Shown here one piece after another: positions 22,738-33,942 of a stretch of DNA of 64,000 bases (the stretch's first letter is position 1; the number at the start of each line of letters is the position of its first letter). Source of the DNA: Silurus meridionalis (lineage: Eukaryota; Chordata; Actinopteri; Siluriformes; Siluridae); the NCBI RefSeq assembly GCF_014805685.1, contig NC_060911.1:15062212-15126211 (forward strand), in the 5' to 3' direction. The position numbers were made by a program, and so were the translations under genes. The notes under the pieces are model-generated. The model worked only from the letters and a program-made list of their open reading frames with translations, had not been told where the DNA came from and searched no databases.

Positions 22738-23989
22738 CATAAGAGATGGAAACATTTCACAGAAATATATTATAAAATGATCCAAAAAGTGAAATTGAAA
22801 ACAGTGGAGTCACATTAGCACTTGTGCTTCATCACTTCAGGCTGCATTCTCTACAACTAGATGATGAAGGCTTTTACACTCTGAGATCTGGAATTATTCA
22901 AACAAGTCATTTGATCTCTGGTCAATAGATAATTTTCTATCAGTGGAAAACTGACAGGGACCTGAGGTTCATCTACTGATGCTTTTTCTGATATACAATC
23001 CTTTCAGAATATTTGTTAAATTGAACGAATTTAGTTGGATTTTTTTATTGTACTGTTGGACTGTAAGGCAAAATAAGGACATGTTTTCTACTTTTCTTCT
23101 TTCTATCACGTGTTTTCCTTCTCTTATTTATTAGAAGTAACTGAGTTCTTTGATTAGATTCTATTTTTTGTATATAACTAATAACTAAAATGTCTCTCAG
23201 TCACCTGGAAAGTGATGTTCTAATAAAAATAAACCAAACCGGTTGCTGATTGAACTTCAGTACAGACTCTGTGGTACAAACAAACATCTTCAGATTACAG
23301 CGAAATCACACCATGTTTCAATATTAGATTTAACACAAATTGTTATTTTTGTTCTAATTATGTTGAAGTGGCTGTTGTCTTGATGGTTAATGCAGTGTTG
23401 AGGTGGACAATTTGATTTGTATTTGAGGGAATTAAACCTCACACTTACACTGTTTCCGGCTTTTTACTAACGTGTCTTGGTGTCAAAAACGAGTGCATTT
23501 TAAGTCAAAACACTGTTTAAATCAGATACTATAAGTTTTTTTTTTCAAAGTCATATTGGAATTTGTGAGTTTTGTAATGAAGGATGTTTTGCAGTAAGAT
23601 ATCTATACTTACTCAAGTATAATTTTCAGCTATTCTTTACACCTCTGTATAAAATTATTCATATATAGATATATAGAACAAAAGGAATTCATGCAGCTAA
23701 TGATTTATACATAATCGTAAGTTAATAAATGAAAAAGCTACTGAATTGTTGATGTATGTTAAGATCCAATAACAATCCTGTATAATTCCTTAAGAAAATT
23801 TGGGCGGTTGATGTTTGTGTTTAAGAAAATCCACAGGGACACTTTGGAGCAAAATTTGTGGGAAAAAGTAGAGATGAATAAACACAGAAATGTTTTAGTA
23901 CATTTGAATGATTTATGGTTCTTTAAATAAAAATGAAGTGATATATTACGACTCTGCTATGAGACTCTCGGTTCTGTTTCCTCTTTCAG
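22738..23989. other. Upstream flank of gene B without recognisable first exon
   Basis: AT-rich sequence. From about 23905 it becomes similar to the intron upstream of the V exon in genes C and D ('CGGTTCTGTTTCCTCTTTCAG'). Further upstream no similarity to their signal exon region is evident. Confidence 0.5.
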
Positions 23990-26850
23990 AGCTCTTCAGA
24001 TCTGTTGGTGGATCTTCAGGTCAGGAGTTGATCCATGCTGTAGGAGAATCTGTTACATTCGGTACCAGTGTACCAGTATTTGGGACATTAATATATAAAG
24101 GTGGCACAGTTGCACAGGTGTTTAATAAACAGAGTGACACAAATTCTAGTGAGAAGTTTGTGAATCGTCTTCAGTGGCTCAGTCTGACTGGGCTCTTCAC
24201 TCTCTCAGACCTGAGAACAGATGATTCAGGACTTTACACAGTGGAGAGCACTAAAGACCAAAAGAGTAAACAGGAATATCAGTTGGAGGTGTACGGTGAG
24301 TTAATTTTTTTTCTTGATTTTAGAGAGAAACAGTGAAGAAACGTACATTTCTAACTCATGAGGATCTTCATGTTTCTGTACAGAGAGAGTTTCAGCTCCT
24401 CAGGTGATGAAGACCCCCTCCTCTTCTTCAGAGTTCTGTTCAGTGCTGTGTTCTGTGAGGAACAGCAGAGGACTGAATCTATCTTTGTATGAAGATGATG
24501 TTTTATTAAACCACACCAGCAGCAGCAGCAGCAGCAACATCACACTGAATCTTCTTCTAGAAATAAAGAGCAATAATCTCACATCAAAGACCTTCAGCTG
24601 TGTGTCCTCCAATCCAGCCAGTCATGAGAGAATCAGAATCAACCTCACACACTACTGCTCTCTGAACACAGGTACGAGAGCCGACTGTAAAATACACAAC
24701 ATGTAATTCATCAGAGTAAACAACCTGCACTACTCACAGAGCTGCTTTAATAGAGAATTCATCATAAACTGCTGACCTAATCAGAATCTAGAACACATCA
24801 GCACGTTCTGTTCATATAAAGGCATTAACCTCGATTACAGGCAAAGCCATGTAATTATTATAACTCTAATGAGAAAAGTGCCATTTTTCTCTCTCTCCTG
24901 AATATGTTAACAGATGGAAGAGAATCCTGTAACTACAATGAATTCCAGTGAACTGCTGATGCTATACTTTATTATCTACAATCCCAATTCCACAAAAAGC
25001 TGTGACACATTTGGTAAAATGTAAAATAAAAAAAAACAGAATGCAAATCTCATAAAACCATAATCTATTCACAAAGATACACTATTTACCCAACCATCTA
25101 ACTGACCTGCTGTCAATTAACCTCATCAGTGGCAAAATGTTTCTTCAGTTGTTTCATTTGAATACCATTTACTTTTTCCAGACTTTTGTTGCCTCGTCCC
25201 AACTTTGAGACGTGTTGAAGCAATCGAATTCAAAATGACCTTTTTTTTCTTAAAGTGGTAGATTTCCTCAGTTTATACGTTGGTTTGCATTCTATTCTTG
25301 TGAATAGAATATAGATTTAGAAGATCTGCAAATCATTGCATTCTGTTTTAATTTACTGTGGAAGAGCTGACGGTTTGGGGGAAAGGAAAACCACTCAGGA
25401 CTGGACCAGTTCTGAATTAAATAGTTTATTTCTTTTTTCTAGTGATCAGTGCTAAAGTCACAAACTCGCAGAAACACACCCACTGACACGCCCTCTCGCT
25501 CCTCTTTCATGCTCAAATGCAAGCGATAGAGATAGAGATAGAGAACATTCATTAGTCACAACTCCCCTCAGGTGTGTCATTTCCAGCTTCCCTCCTCCCG
25601 GCCTCCATTCACAAACCGGCGCTCGGCCACGCCCCGCTGCCACATTTAGATCTTACACAGTATACCAACTTTTTTTTTGGAATTGGGATTGTACAATTAA
25701 TATAAATACGAAATAACATGATAGCATCAGGTTTCAGCTGAAACTTCATACTATTGAAGATATTCCTGCAAAAAATATCTGCTTCATAAACAAACAAATA
25801 AAACAATAAAGCATTTTTCCCCAATGCCAACTCCAGATGTACACTAGGTTTCACCTTCACCTGAAGACACATTCTTTTATGATGAGATATTTCAGCGAAA
25901 GGCCGGCTTTATAGCCATGTAAACTGTCCGCATGTCTTGTTTAGTACATACAGATTGTGGAAGTCTGAATAATAACCAGATTAGCAATGTTCATGAAGCA
26001 TTTATACAGAACATCATGTTATTAATGAAAAAAAAAAGACATTTGGACAGTTCTAATGTTCATGTCATCTTTGTGATTTAATCAATATTCTGTTTTTACA
26101 GTTGATCCTCAGACCCCTGTGCACGTCCCTGTAATACGTTCCGTGCTTTTATTCGTGCTGGTGATCCTGAAGATCGTGTATCTGTATCTTCGTAGAAAAA
26201 AACAGGTGAACGGAAGACAGGTATTAGTCTGTTAATCACCTTTCAGGGAAAAAACAAGCAGAAATGTCCTTCATCTCTCGCACGTCTTATTGAACCTGAA
26301 ACCCTGTAGATGATTCCTGTTTTGCTATTTAGGAATTTATTTTTTATCACTGATAAACAATAGCCGTATAACACACATTACATACAATAAAAATGAACCC
26401 ATGCAGGTCAGTAAGCGATGGACTGAGAGTCAGTGATAAAAAGACCATATAAACACATTAAAATGTAAAATAAGTAGAGCAGTAGATTGTGCTGTGCAGC
26501 TACGTTTCTCACAGGGCACTCAGGTTTCACATGTTTCTGCATTTGCAAATGTTTCAGGCATGTTATGGCATGTGACATCTGACAGGTTTATAATGTCTAC
26601 AGTGTGCTGGAATGAACTCTGTTGAAAGAGTATCATTAGACAGGACAGAAAATCCCTGAGTTACAGAATAACACTAACTATCATAAATGCACTGAATTCT
26701 CTCTCTCTGTCTCTTTCTCAGAGAAATATACCACAACCAGCTTTAGAGAAAGCATGTCTGCCATGTCTGACTGCCCCTGATAACAGAATTGACAAAAGAG
26801 GAACTAAAGAATGTTATCATATAATTATTTTAATCCCTGATGTTCCATAA
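23990..26850 (+). CDS. Gene B: two-Ig receptor with a lysine in the membrane segment (5' exon not found)
   Basis: The exons are 23990-24295 (V-like Ig), 24384-24671 (C2-like Ig), 26102-26220 (membrane) and 26722-26850 (tail), all in frame. The V domain ('HAVGESVTFGTSVPVFGTLI', then 'DDSGLYTVEST') has no cysteines. The C2 domain has four ('EFCSVLCSVRN', 'TFSCVSSNPAS', 'THYCSLNTG') and N-glycosylation sites. The membrane exon is unlike C and D: 'SVLLFVLVILKIVYLYLRRK' puts a lysine inside the hydrophobic stretch, as in receptors that pair with acidic adaptor chains. The tail (42 codons, 'RNIPQPALEKACLPCLTAPD' and on) has no ITIM. A donor at 26205 is an alternative to 26220; both are phase 0. No signal exon was recognised, so it may be a partial or inactive copy. 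Confidence 0.6.
24979..25691 (+). mobile_element. Non-autonomous Tc1/mariner-like element with intact ends
   Basis: The terminal inverted repeats CAATCCCAATTCCA and TGGAATTGGGATTG are both flanked by TA, at 24977-24978 and 25692-25693. That is the target duplication expected for Tc1/mariner. The interior to about 25360 is the family's 3' sequence. From about 25360 to 25655 it holds unrelated GC-richer DNA ('GGCTCGGCCACGCCCCGCTG'-like), which looks like a second insertion. The whole unit lies in the C2-to-membrane intron of gene B and helps explain why that intron is long. Confidence 0.8.
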
Positions 26851-27089
26851 AAAAATATTGAACATAAGATTTAAAATAATTTCATTCTGCTTATCCAAAT
26901 TGTTCTTGTTGACATTAAAGAGCATTTTTCACTTAACAAATGCTTTCAGAATTTTTTCTGTCATAGATTTCAATGTATGTTTCTGTGTTTTATAATGATT
27001 ATTTCTTTAAATCATCATGTTAAAATACTAGATTGTGAGAGTAATTATTAATTTTTTTTTCTTAATTTTTTCACTGTATCAGGAAGAAA
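26851..27089. other. Short 3' flank of gene B
   Basis: AT-rich sequence between the gene B stop and the LINE fragment. Nothing else was seen. Confidence 0.5.
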
Positions 27090-28080
27090 ATTGTCGATGT
27101 TCAACCTCGGAGCATCTCATGACCCAGTTTCACCTAAAGCTCCACAATTACAATTACATTAGTTTACAAGTACAGGACAGGATCCCATCCCATTCCAACT
27201 AAATTACTGAGAGAAGTGTTACATACAGCTGTAGAGCATCTTCTCAATATTATTAACTCCTCTATATGTTTAGGTCATGTCCCTTTACCTCTCAAATTGG
27301 ATCTTATTAAACCCCTCATTAAGAACACTAATGTAGATTAAACTTTTTAGAAAAATACAGTCGCATTTCAAACCTTCTGTTTATGTCTAAAATATTACGA
27401 AAAATAGTGTCTGCCCAGTTCTGCTCCTTCTTACAACGAAGCAATATCTTTGAAGAGTTTCAGTCAGGCACAGAAACTTGCTTTTGCTAGATCTTAGTGA
27501 TACATATAACACTATAGAGCATGACTTTTTCCTGGTCTCTTACAGAATTACATTGGAATTCAGGGACAGGCATTAAGCTGGTTTAAATCCTACCTGTCTG
27601 ATTGTTACCATTTTGTAGATTTTAATGGAGAACTATCCAGCTTAATGCAAGTAAATTATGGGGTGCCACAAGGATCAATTTTAGGACCCCTGCTTTTCAC
27701 AATATACATGTTTATTTTTGGAAATATAACTAGAAGGCATGGGATTAATTTACATTGTTATGCTGATGATACCCAGATACAGTAATATCTAATGAAAATC
27801 AGATGAAACATCTCAACTGGCTCGGTTAACTGAGTGTGTTAAATAAATAAAAGACTTTATGACAGAAAGAGTGACAGAGATATTGCTTGTAGTCCAAAGA
27901 CCAGTACACCGAAGATACAGCAATTCAACTTGCGTTTAGAAGGATGTACTGTAAGTACTAGTTCAACAGTGTAAGACCTGGGAGTTATTTTAGACAGCAA
28001 ATTGTCTTTTTTATTAATCATATCACCCATATAACAAAAACAGCTTTCTAACACCTTTGAAATATTGCTAAGCTAAGAAA
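27090..28080 (+). mobile_element. L2-type LINE reverse-transcriptase fragment
   Basis: This plus-strand relic of the same LINE family as 8042-12955 is more decayed. Recognisable pieces are 'GVPQGSILGPLLFT' at about 27660-27700, 'HCYADDTQ' at about 27750-27775, and the 'CSLNLTLRRMYCK'-like region mirroring the [11 protein letters not shown] area near 27890. Many stops and deletions are present. Confidence 0.8.
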
Positions 28081-28689
28081 CACGTTATCTGTATTTGATG
28101 AAGAATAAAAAGTTTATCAAATATTCACTGATGGAGAGTTTAATACAAAAGCAATAAATATGTTTCAAGACTTGACTCATATTCATCATGATTGGGTTAG
28201 GACATGAATTCACAAATAAAAGGACTTTAATTTTATATGATCCTGGGAGCCAATGGAGTTTTACAATCACTGGAGTAATAGACATTGACTTAGATATACT
28301 TTATTTATCCCATGATAGTCTTACATTTTCTAGTTCCAGAAAATAAAAAACATTATTTCCTTGTGTGAACTCAAATAAACAAATCTATTTGAAATCTCTG
28401 CTCAATTGCTGCTAACAAACAATGTAACATGTAGAGTATTTATTATTATATGGACAAATTAATTTGCCACATGTAAGAAATTACAGACTGCCTCGACCCC
28501 GATTCCACAGCAAGATAAACACCAAATGGGCTGTATCCTAAAACGGTTTAAATATCGTACAAAATAGTGATTTTAGAAAACAAGGAACGTTTCTCGGCAA
28601 ATGTGTACGTGACCGTGACCATTTAAACAATAACATCAGCTGACCATTTTGGCCATCACTCAATTCTTACACTCAATATGAATTTAAAG

Positions 28690-29010
28690 TGAAACTTCAT
28701 TTTCATTACAAGCTGGAGGAAAAGTATAAAATATCTGAGAGGAACTGTCCTGGGTTCTTTTTGACTCCGATGAACACAAAGTACTTGCTGTATTTTGTCA
28801 CTGCTTCACTAATAAACTTCTGCTTCAATTTACTGTCTACTGTTTTGTGTTGTTTTTGTACACAATGTTTTTGCACTTCATGTAGTGTCCTAGTCAGCGT
28901 GTGTTGTGCGTGATCTTGTCTGGTTTTGTGGCACCTTGGTCCTGTGGGAACGTTATTTCGTTTTACTGCGTACTGAACTGTAGATCGCTGAAACGACAAT
29001 AAAATCCTAC
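28690..29010 (+). mobile_element. LINE 3' end fragment
   Basis: The stretch 'GGCACCTTGGTCCTGTGGGA' followed by ACGTTATTTCGTTTTACTG and ACGACAATAAAATCC (28930-29008) is the usual 3' end of a fish non-LTR element. A related tail occurs at 63478-63560. No coding core is left. Confidence 0.55.
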
Positions 29011-29208
29011 TCAATGTAGCGTGAATCAAATAACCGATTTTTAATCAGATTGTTGCATCATTTTAGAGATATAGACATGATGTATATCAACATAAATAAA
29101 AACACCCTCTACCATTAGCAGTGACTACACTTCACACTATCACTACAATCAGCAGCTCAATCATTTCCTAGTGAGTCCACAGGGCTGATTCTACATCATA
29201 CTCTAATA

Positions 29209-29326
29209 CAGGGATGGGCAAACTTTTTGACTCACGGGCCACAATGGGTTCTAAAATTTGACAGAGGGGCCGGCAATAAATAAATTAATTAATTAATAAT
29301 AAAAAATAAAAAAAATTAAATAAAAT

Positions 29327-29420
<94 letters not shown>

Positions 29421-29426
29421 CACACA

Positions 29427-29478
<52 letters not shown>

Positions 29479-30859
29479 TGGAACCTCGGTTACGAATTTA
29501 ATTCGTTCCGGTACTTCATTCGTAACCTGAAAAGTTCGTATCCCGATACAAATTTCCCCATAATAATGAACAGAAACTTCGTAATTCGTTCTGGACAACC
29601 AAAATATTACTTAAATAAAAATAAAGCCAATATTCACTAATATTATTTACTTTTAACATGTTATATTAAAATCATACCACATAAAACATACAAAAGAGGA
29701 AAAGATCTTTACCGGTACTTTCCTTTGAGAAGACTCGCTGCAGGAGACGACGTTCGTTGAAGGGGAGGAGGAGAGTTATTGTTTGAAGGAGAATCTTATT
29801 ATATTATATTATTATATATTATTATATATTATATTATAGAATATTAAAGACAGTGTTATTAACACGAACGCTGAGACATTAGAGGGAAAATGAGAGCTGT
29901 TTCTTTAAGGCTACTATCAGTTGGTATTGAAGTCCAGAGTGAAATTCATTATGGGTATTGTACTTCGGAAAAGACTGTAACCCTGCTAATCTATCTTCAT
30001 AAAAACAAGTAAAGTGGTTATGCATCGGCTAATGTTGTCCATCTCATCATTCCACGAGCATCAACTAACAAGTTGTTACGCTGCTGCCGGGAAAAGTTCA
30101 AGCGGATAAGTAACACAATGTTCTTTTTTATGCCAGTGCATCAAAGTCTGGAGTAAGTTTTGTTGTGGCAATTCTCAGGATAGATCCGAGGTGTTGGTCA
30201 GGATCTGTGAGGTGGTTTGTTGATGTTCATGATGCTGAATGTCTGCTTACATTGGTAGGTCGAACCAAACAATGTCAGCATCTTCTGTGCCATCTTCCAG
30301 AGGTTTGGAAACATGGCTTTGTTAAGTGAAGCATGAAAGTCATTCAGTTTAAGAGAGCTGAACTTCTCCTTTAAGACGGAGTCAGACTGAAGATCGATCA
30401 GTTCCAATTGCACTTCTTGTGGTGCGGTTTCAGGGTCTTGTGACAGAGGACAGAGGACAGGGTACAGAGGACAGGACACCAGTAGAAAAGTCCAAAGTGA
30501 CGGCTGATATTGTACTCTTTGAAAACCGCAACAGTTTCTTGGCATATTAGGCATTCAGCCTTTAATTGGACTTCAGCAAAAATTTTTGTTGTCCATTCAG
30601 TATTAAACACTCGGCGCTCACTATCCACTTTTCTTCTCTTTGATAAGCTAATTTTTGCAGAAGGGCTCATAAGAGAAGAAGAGAGTAATACACACGAACA
30701 AGGTCAATGGAGCTGAAGTGCGACATCTTTCGGGGAAACGTGGGCATTACAGGGAAAAGGTAAATTGAACAAGGTTTACCCGTACCTATTTTAATATAAT
30801 TTGGTCACGTTCGGCGGGCCGGATTAATAAGCCTTCGGGCCGTAGTTTGCTCATGTCTG
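29209..30859 (-). mobile_element. hAT (Charlie-like) element with 8-bp target duplication
   Basis: The ends CAGGGATGGGCAAACT and, inverted, CAGACATGAGCAAACT are flanked by the direct octamer CTCTAATA at 29201-29208 and 30860-30867. At 1651 bp it is shorter than an autonomous element of this type. The minus strand still encodes the first and last parts of a transposase (next entry), so it is an internally deleted copy. Long TA arrays (29334-29475) and a second repeat-like start, 'CAGTGGAACCTCGGTTACGA' at 29477, lie inside and suggest nested insertion. Confidence 0.9.
30198..30670 (-). pseudogene. hAT transposase remnant, N- and C-terminal pieces
   Basis: The start (30398-30670) reads 'MSPSAKISLSKRRKVDSERR' and has 'AECLICQETVAVFKEYNISR' with HF following, a BED-type zinc finger like those in ZBED5/GTF2IRD2-type hAT proteins. 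The other piece (30198-30450) has 'EVQLELIDLQSDSVLKEKF' and 'KMLTLFGSTYQCKQTFSIMN', the C-terminal dimerisation block. They lie in different frames and the catalytic middle is deleted. Confidence 0.8.
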
Positions 30860-31029
30860 CTCTAATACCATATCAGTACACTTGTAGCAGTGATTCAGAG
30901 ATTAAGAGTTTATAATTATAATAAGACGTGGTGCAGAATGTAGCATTACACTGTAGCAGGACAGGCGTCTCACACTTCAGCTCTTCCTGTGCATTTCAAA
31001 GGAAATGTGTGGTTTTGTCCTTACAGACT

Positions 31030-31032
31030 TGC

Positions 31033-31112
<80 letters not shown>
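31030..31112 (+). repeat. Compound (CTGT)n-(GT)n microsatellite
   Basis: About 52 bases of CTGT units run straight into about 30 bases of GT. ORFs here are repeat artefacts. Confidence 0.95.
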
Positions 31113-31113
<1 letters not shown>

Positions 31114-32114
31114 TTAATGGTCTCACATTTTTTCACACAATACACCACCACGTGGCCTGTATGCGCTATTACAGTATCTCTCATTTGTTTTGCTGCATAA
31201 AATACCACATTAAACCCCAAATTATTGGATCCCTTCAACAGACCTGGACAAAATGAATTGGGTTGGAATGTTTAACAAAAAAATAGGGTTGTCCAGGAGA
31301 AACTAAAATATTAAATTTAATGTACTCTATTTTTTACAGAATTTTTTATCTCAGAATTGCATGTTGTATCAGTGTGTTCCTGCGAGCATGTGCCATCTTT
31401 TTATTGCTCTCGGCTCCCTGATTCAAAACCACACACCAAGAACTCAGAAAAAAACCCCACAGACAATTAGTCAAGTGTTTTAATTAGTTTACAATCTGAC
31501 ATATTTTGAGATTTAATCCTAAACATTTATTCATTCATTTGGTCGGTGTAAAAAACCCGTTCCGCTCTATGGAATATGATTAAAAGCTACGATCTGCTGC
31601 CACCTGGTGTCCTGTACTGATACTGCTACTGGTGCGTATAGTGTAATATACAGTATTTGATCTCCTAATGTTATTAAACTACATAATTATTTCCAAAGGT
31701 TTATTTAGGAAGCATCGACTGTAAAGTACACTGAAGAATTTCATCATCATTATATTATCATCATGGTTGGGGCAGTGATGATGTTCATGATGGGTCATGA
31801 TGGGATTTAAGATTTTAAAATGATGGGAGGAGTTTTGTTTATTGCTCATAAACACCATGTGGTGATATTGGTACTGTGCTGTTATGTATGTATGTATTTA
31901 TTTATTTATTTTAGGAATTAAAAATGAAAAAAGTGTAGATAGTTGAGAGAGAAGTCTGATGGTAAGAGAGAGAGAGAAGGGAAGTTTAACAGAGAAATAC
32001 TGAGAAAGTTCTCAAAGATCAGCAGTCTGAAAAGTGAGTCAGTCGTCTGAAGCTCCACCTCATGTTTATCCTCCAGCTTTGCGTTCCTGCTGAATAAATA
32101 AAGTGTAGAGCAGA
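31113..32114. other. 5' flank of gene C
   Basis: From about 31740 this is similar to 36220-36633 upstream of gene D, including 'GGAGGAGTTTTGTTTATTGC' (31829 and 36301) and 'CAGCAGTCTGAAAA' (32022 and 36540). The shared block ends at the start codons. It probably contains the promoter of both genes, but no TATA box or defined site stands out. Confidence 0.5.
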
Positions 32115-33942
32115 ATGAGGAGATGTTTTCATCGTCTGCTTTTCCTTTTCATATCAGGTAAGATTTTCTCCTCAGAGATTTTATTACTGATTATAGAAAT
32201 AAATGAAAAGTGTGTGCTGTAGATTCTTCACTACACGCCGAGAGAGTTTCATTCTGTACACAGCTGCAGGTTCCTGCTCTGAATATTTCACTGTGATGAT
32301 CAACATTTACAGAGAAAAATAACAGAATTGAAAATAATCTTTAATGAGATGTAACATGGACATGAGCTTTAGTTCCCTCACCCACATCCAGTGTTCACAT
32401 GTACAACACCGAGATCACAAATACACTCCAATTTATCAACAGGAAACAGTAAGTTGTTACGGATGATAATGATAATGATGATAATGATGATGATGATAAT
32501 GATGATGTATTTGTGATCTAATGTTTATCATAATTTGATTCAGAATCAGACATTTCTTGTGAATAATTTGGGTGATTTATAAGATTATTGATTTCACTAC
32601 AGTTTTCTTTGTATGTGATTTATTACAACTCTTTCATCAGACTCTCAGTTCTGTTTCTTATTTCAGAGATCTTCAGATCTGTAGGTGGATCTTCAGGTCA
32701 GGATTTGATCCATGCTGTAGGAGAATCTGTGACATTCAGTTCCAGTGTACCAGTTTCTGGGATTATAATGTATAAAGGTGACACAGTTGGACAGGTGTTC
32801 AATAACGTGAGTGACACAAATCTTAGGGAGAAGTTTGTGAATCGTCTCCAGTGGCTCAGTCTGACTGGGCTCTTCACTCTCTCAGACCTGAGAACAGATG
32901 ATTCAGGACTTTACACAGTGGAGAGCGTTAAAGACCCGAAGAGAAAACAGGAATATCAGTTGGAGGTGTACGGTGAGTTCATTTCTCTCTTGATTTTAGA
33001 GAGAAACAGTGAATAAACGTACATTTCTAACTCATGAGGATCTTCATGTTTCTGTACAGAGAGAGTTTCAGCTCCTCAGGTGATAAAGACCACCTCCTCT
33101 TCTTCAGAGTTCTGTTCAGTGCTGTGTTCTGTGAGGAACAGCAGAGGACTGACGCTGTCTTTGTATGAAGATGATGTTTTATTAAACCACACCAGCAGCA
33201 GCAACATCACACTGAATCTTCTTCTAGAAATAAAGAAGAGCGATAATCTCAGATCAAAGACCTTCAGCTGTGTGTCCTCCAATCCAGTCAGTAATGAAAG
33301 AACCAGAATCAACCTTACACACTACTGCTCTCTGAACACAGGTACGAGACCAGATGACGAGTTGAACATGTGAGAATATTGTTATTGATCTTCTCCTTGC
33401 ACACACATGTTAGAGCACACAGGAGATCACCTCTGCAGGACACATGTACTGATGGCAGCTTCAGATGTTCAGTTATAAATCATTCTAATTTTAAAAATGA
33501 TGTTTTTCCAGATGTTCTTCCAGATGTGGAGGCTCCGGTGATGAGCACAGTGTTAATGCCACTGGTGTGTGCTGTGATGTCAGTGATGACTGTTGTGGTG
33601 ATCGCTGTGAGTCTGAGAAACAGCAGGAAATATGAATCCAGATGTTTTACAGAAGACAGGTATCAGTCTGAAGGAGTTTTTCTGAATCAAATGTTGATGT
33701 AACTGTTTCTGCTCTCAGGAACATGATGGTTGACACTTTAATCATCATCTATAGTGTGCTGGAATGAACTCAGTGTTTCTCTCAGATACACTCATTTCTC
33801 TCTCTCTCTCTTTTTTTCCTATTCTTTTTCTCCATCCAGGAAAATACACAAGATTCTGTCTGTGACCACAACAGTGGCGTATGAGCCAACGATGTTCTCA
33901 AGTGATCTCTCGGATGATTTGCTTATCTTCTCTGACATTTAG
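32115..33942 (+). CDS. Gene C: CD2/SLAM-like two-Ig membrane receptor
   Basis: A complete model of 293 residues in five exons: 32115-32157 (signal, 'MRRCFHRLLFLFIS'), 32667-32972 (V-like Ig), 33060-33341 (C2-like Ig), 33512-33659 (membrane) and 33840-33942 (tail). All Ig-flanking junctions are phase 1. The V domain has no cysteine and ends 'LRTDDSGLYTVESV'. The C2 domain has four cysteines ('EFCSVLCSVRN', 'TFSCVSSNPVS', 'THYCSLN') and several N-x-T sites. 'TVLMPLVCAVMSVMTVVVIA' is the anchor. The tail, 'LSVTTTVAYEPTMFSSDLSD' to the stop, has one tyrosine but no canonical ITIM or ITSM. An alternative acceptor at 33523 would shorten the stalk by four residues to match gene D. AATAAA at 34250 is a candidate polyadenylation signal. 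Role as an immune-cell surface receptor is inferred. Confidence 0.75.
32462..32506 (+). repeat. (GAT)n/(AAT) imperfect microsatellite in intron 1 of gene C
   Basis: This matches the GAT array at 37068-37110 in the same intron of gene D. The D copy is purer and longer. Confidence 0.85.

Noticed and set aside
23091..23130. ATGTTTTCTACTTTTCTTCTTTC as a signal exon for gene B
   Set aside because: It is hydrophobic and superficially like the C/D signal exon, but the only nearby GT would be phase 2, not phase 1, and the frame reaches a stop. Similarity is too low.
30928..31256. ORFs with Cys-Leu-Ser-Val repeats, possibly a cysteine-rich protein
   Set aside because: They are produced entirely by the CTGT/GT array.
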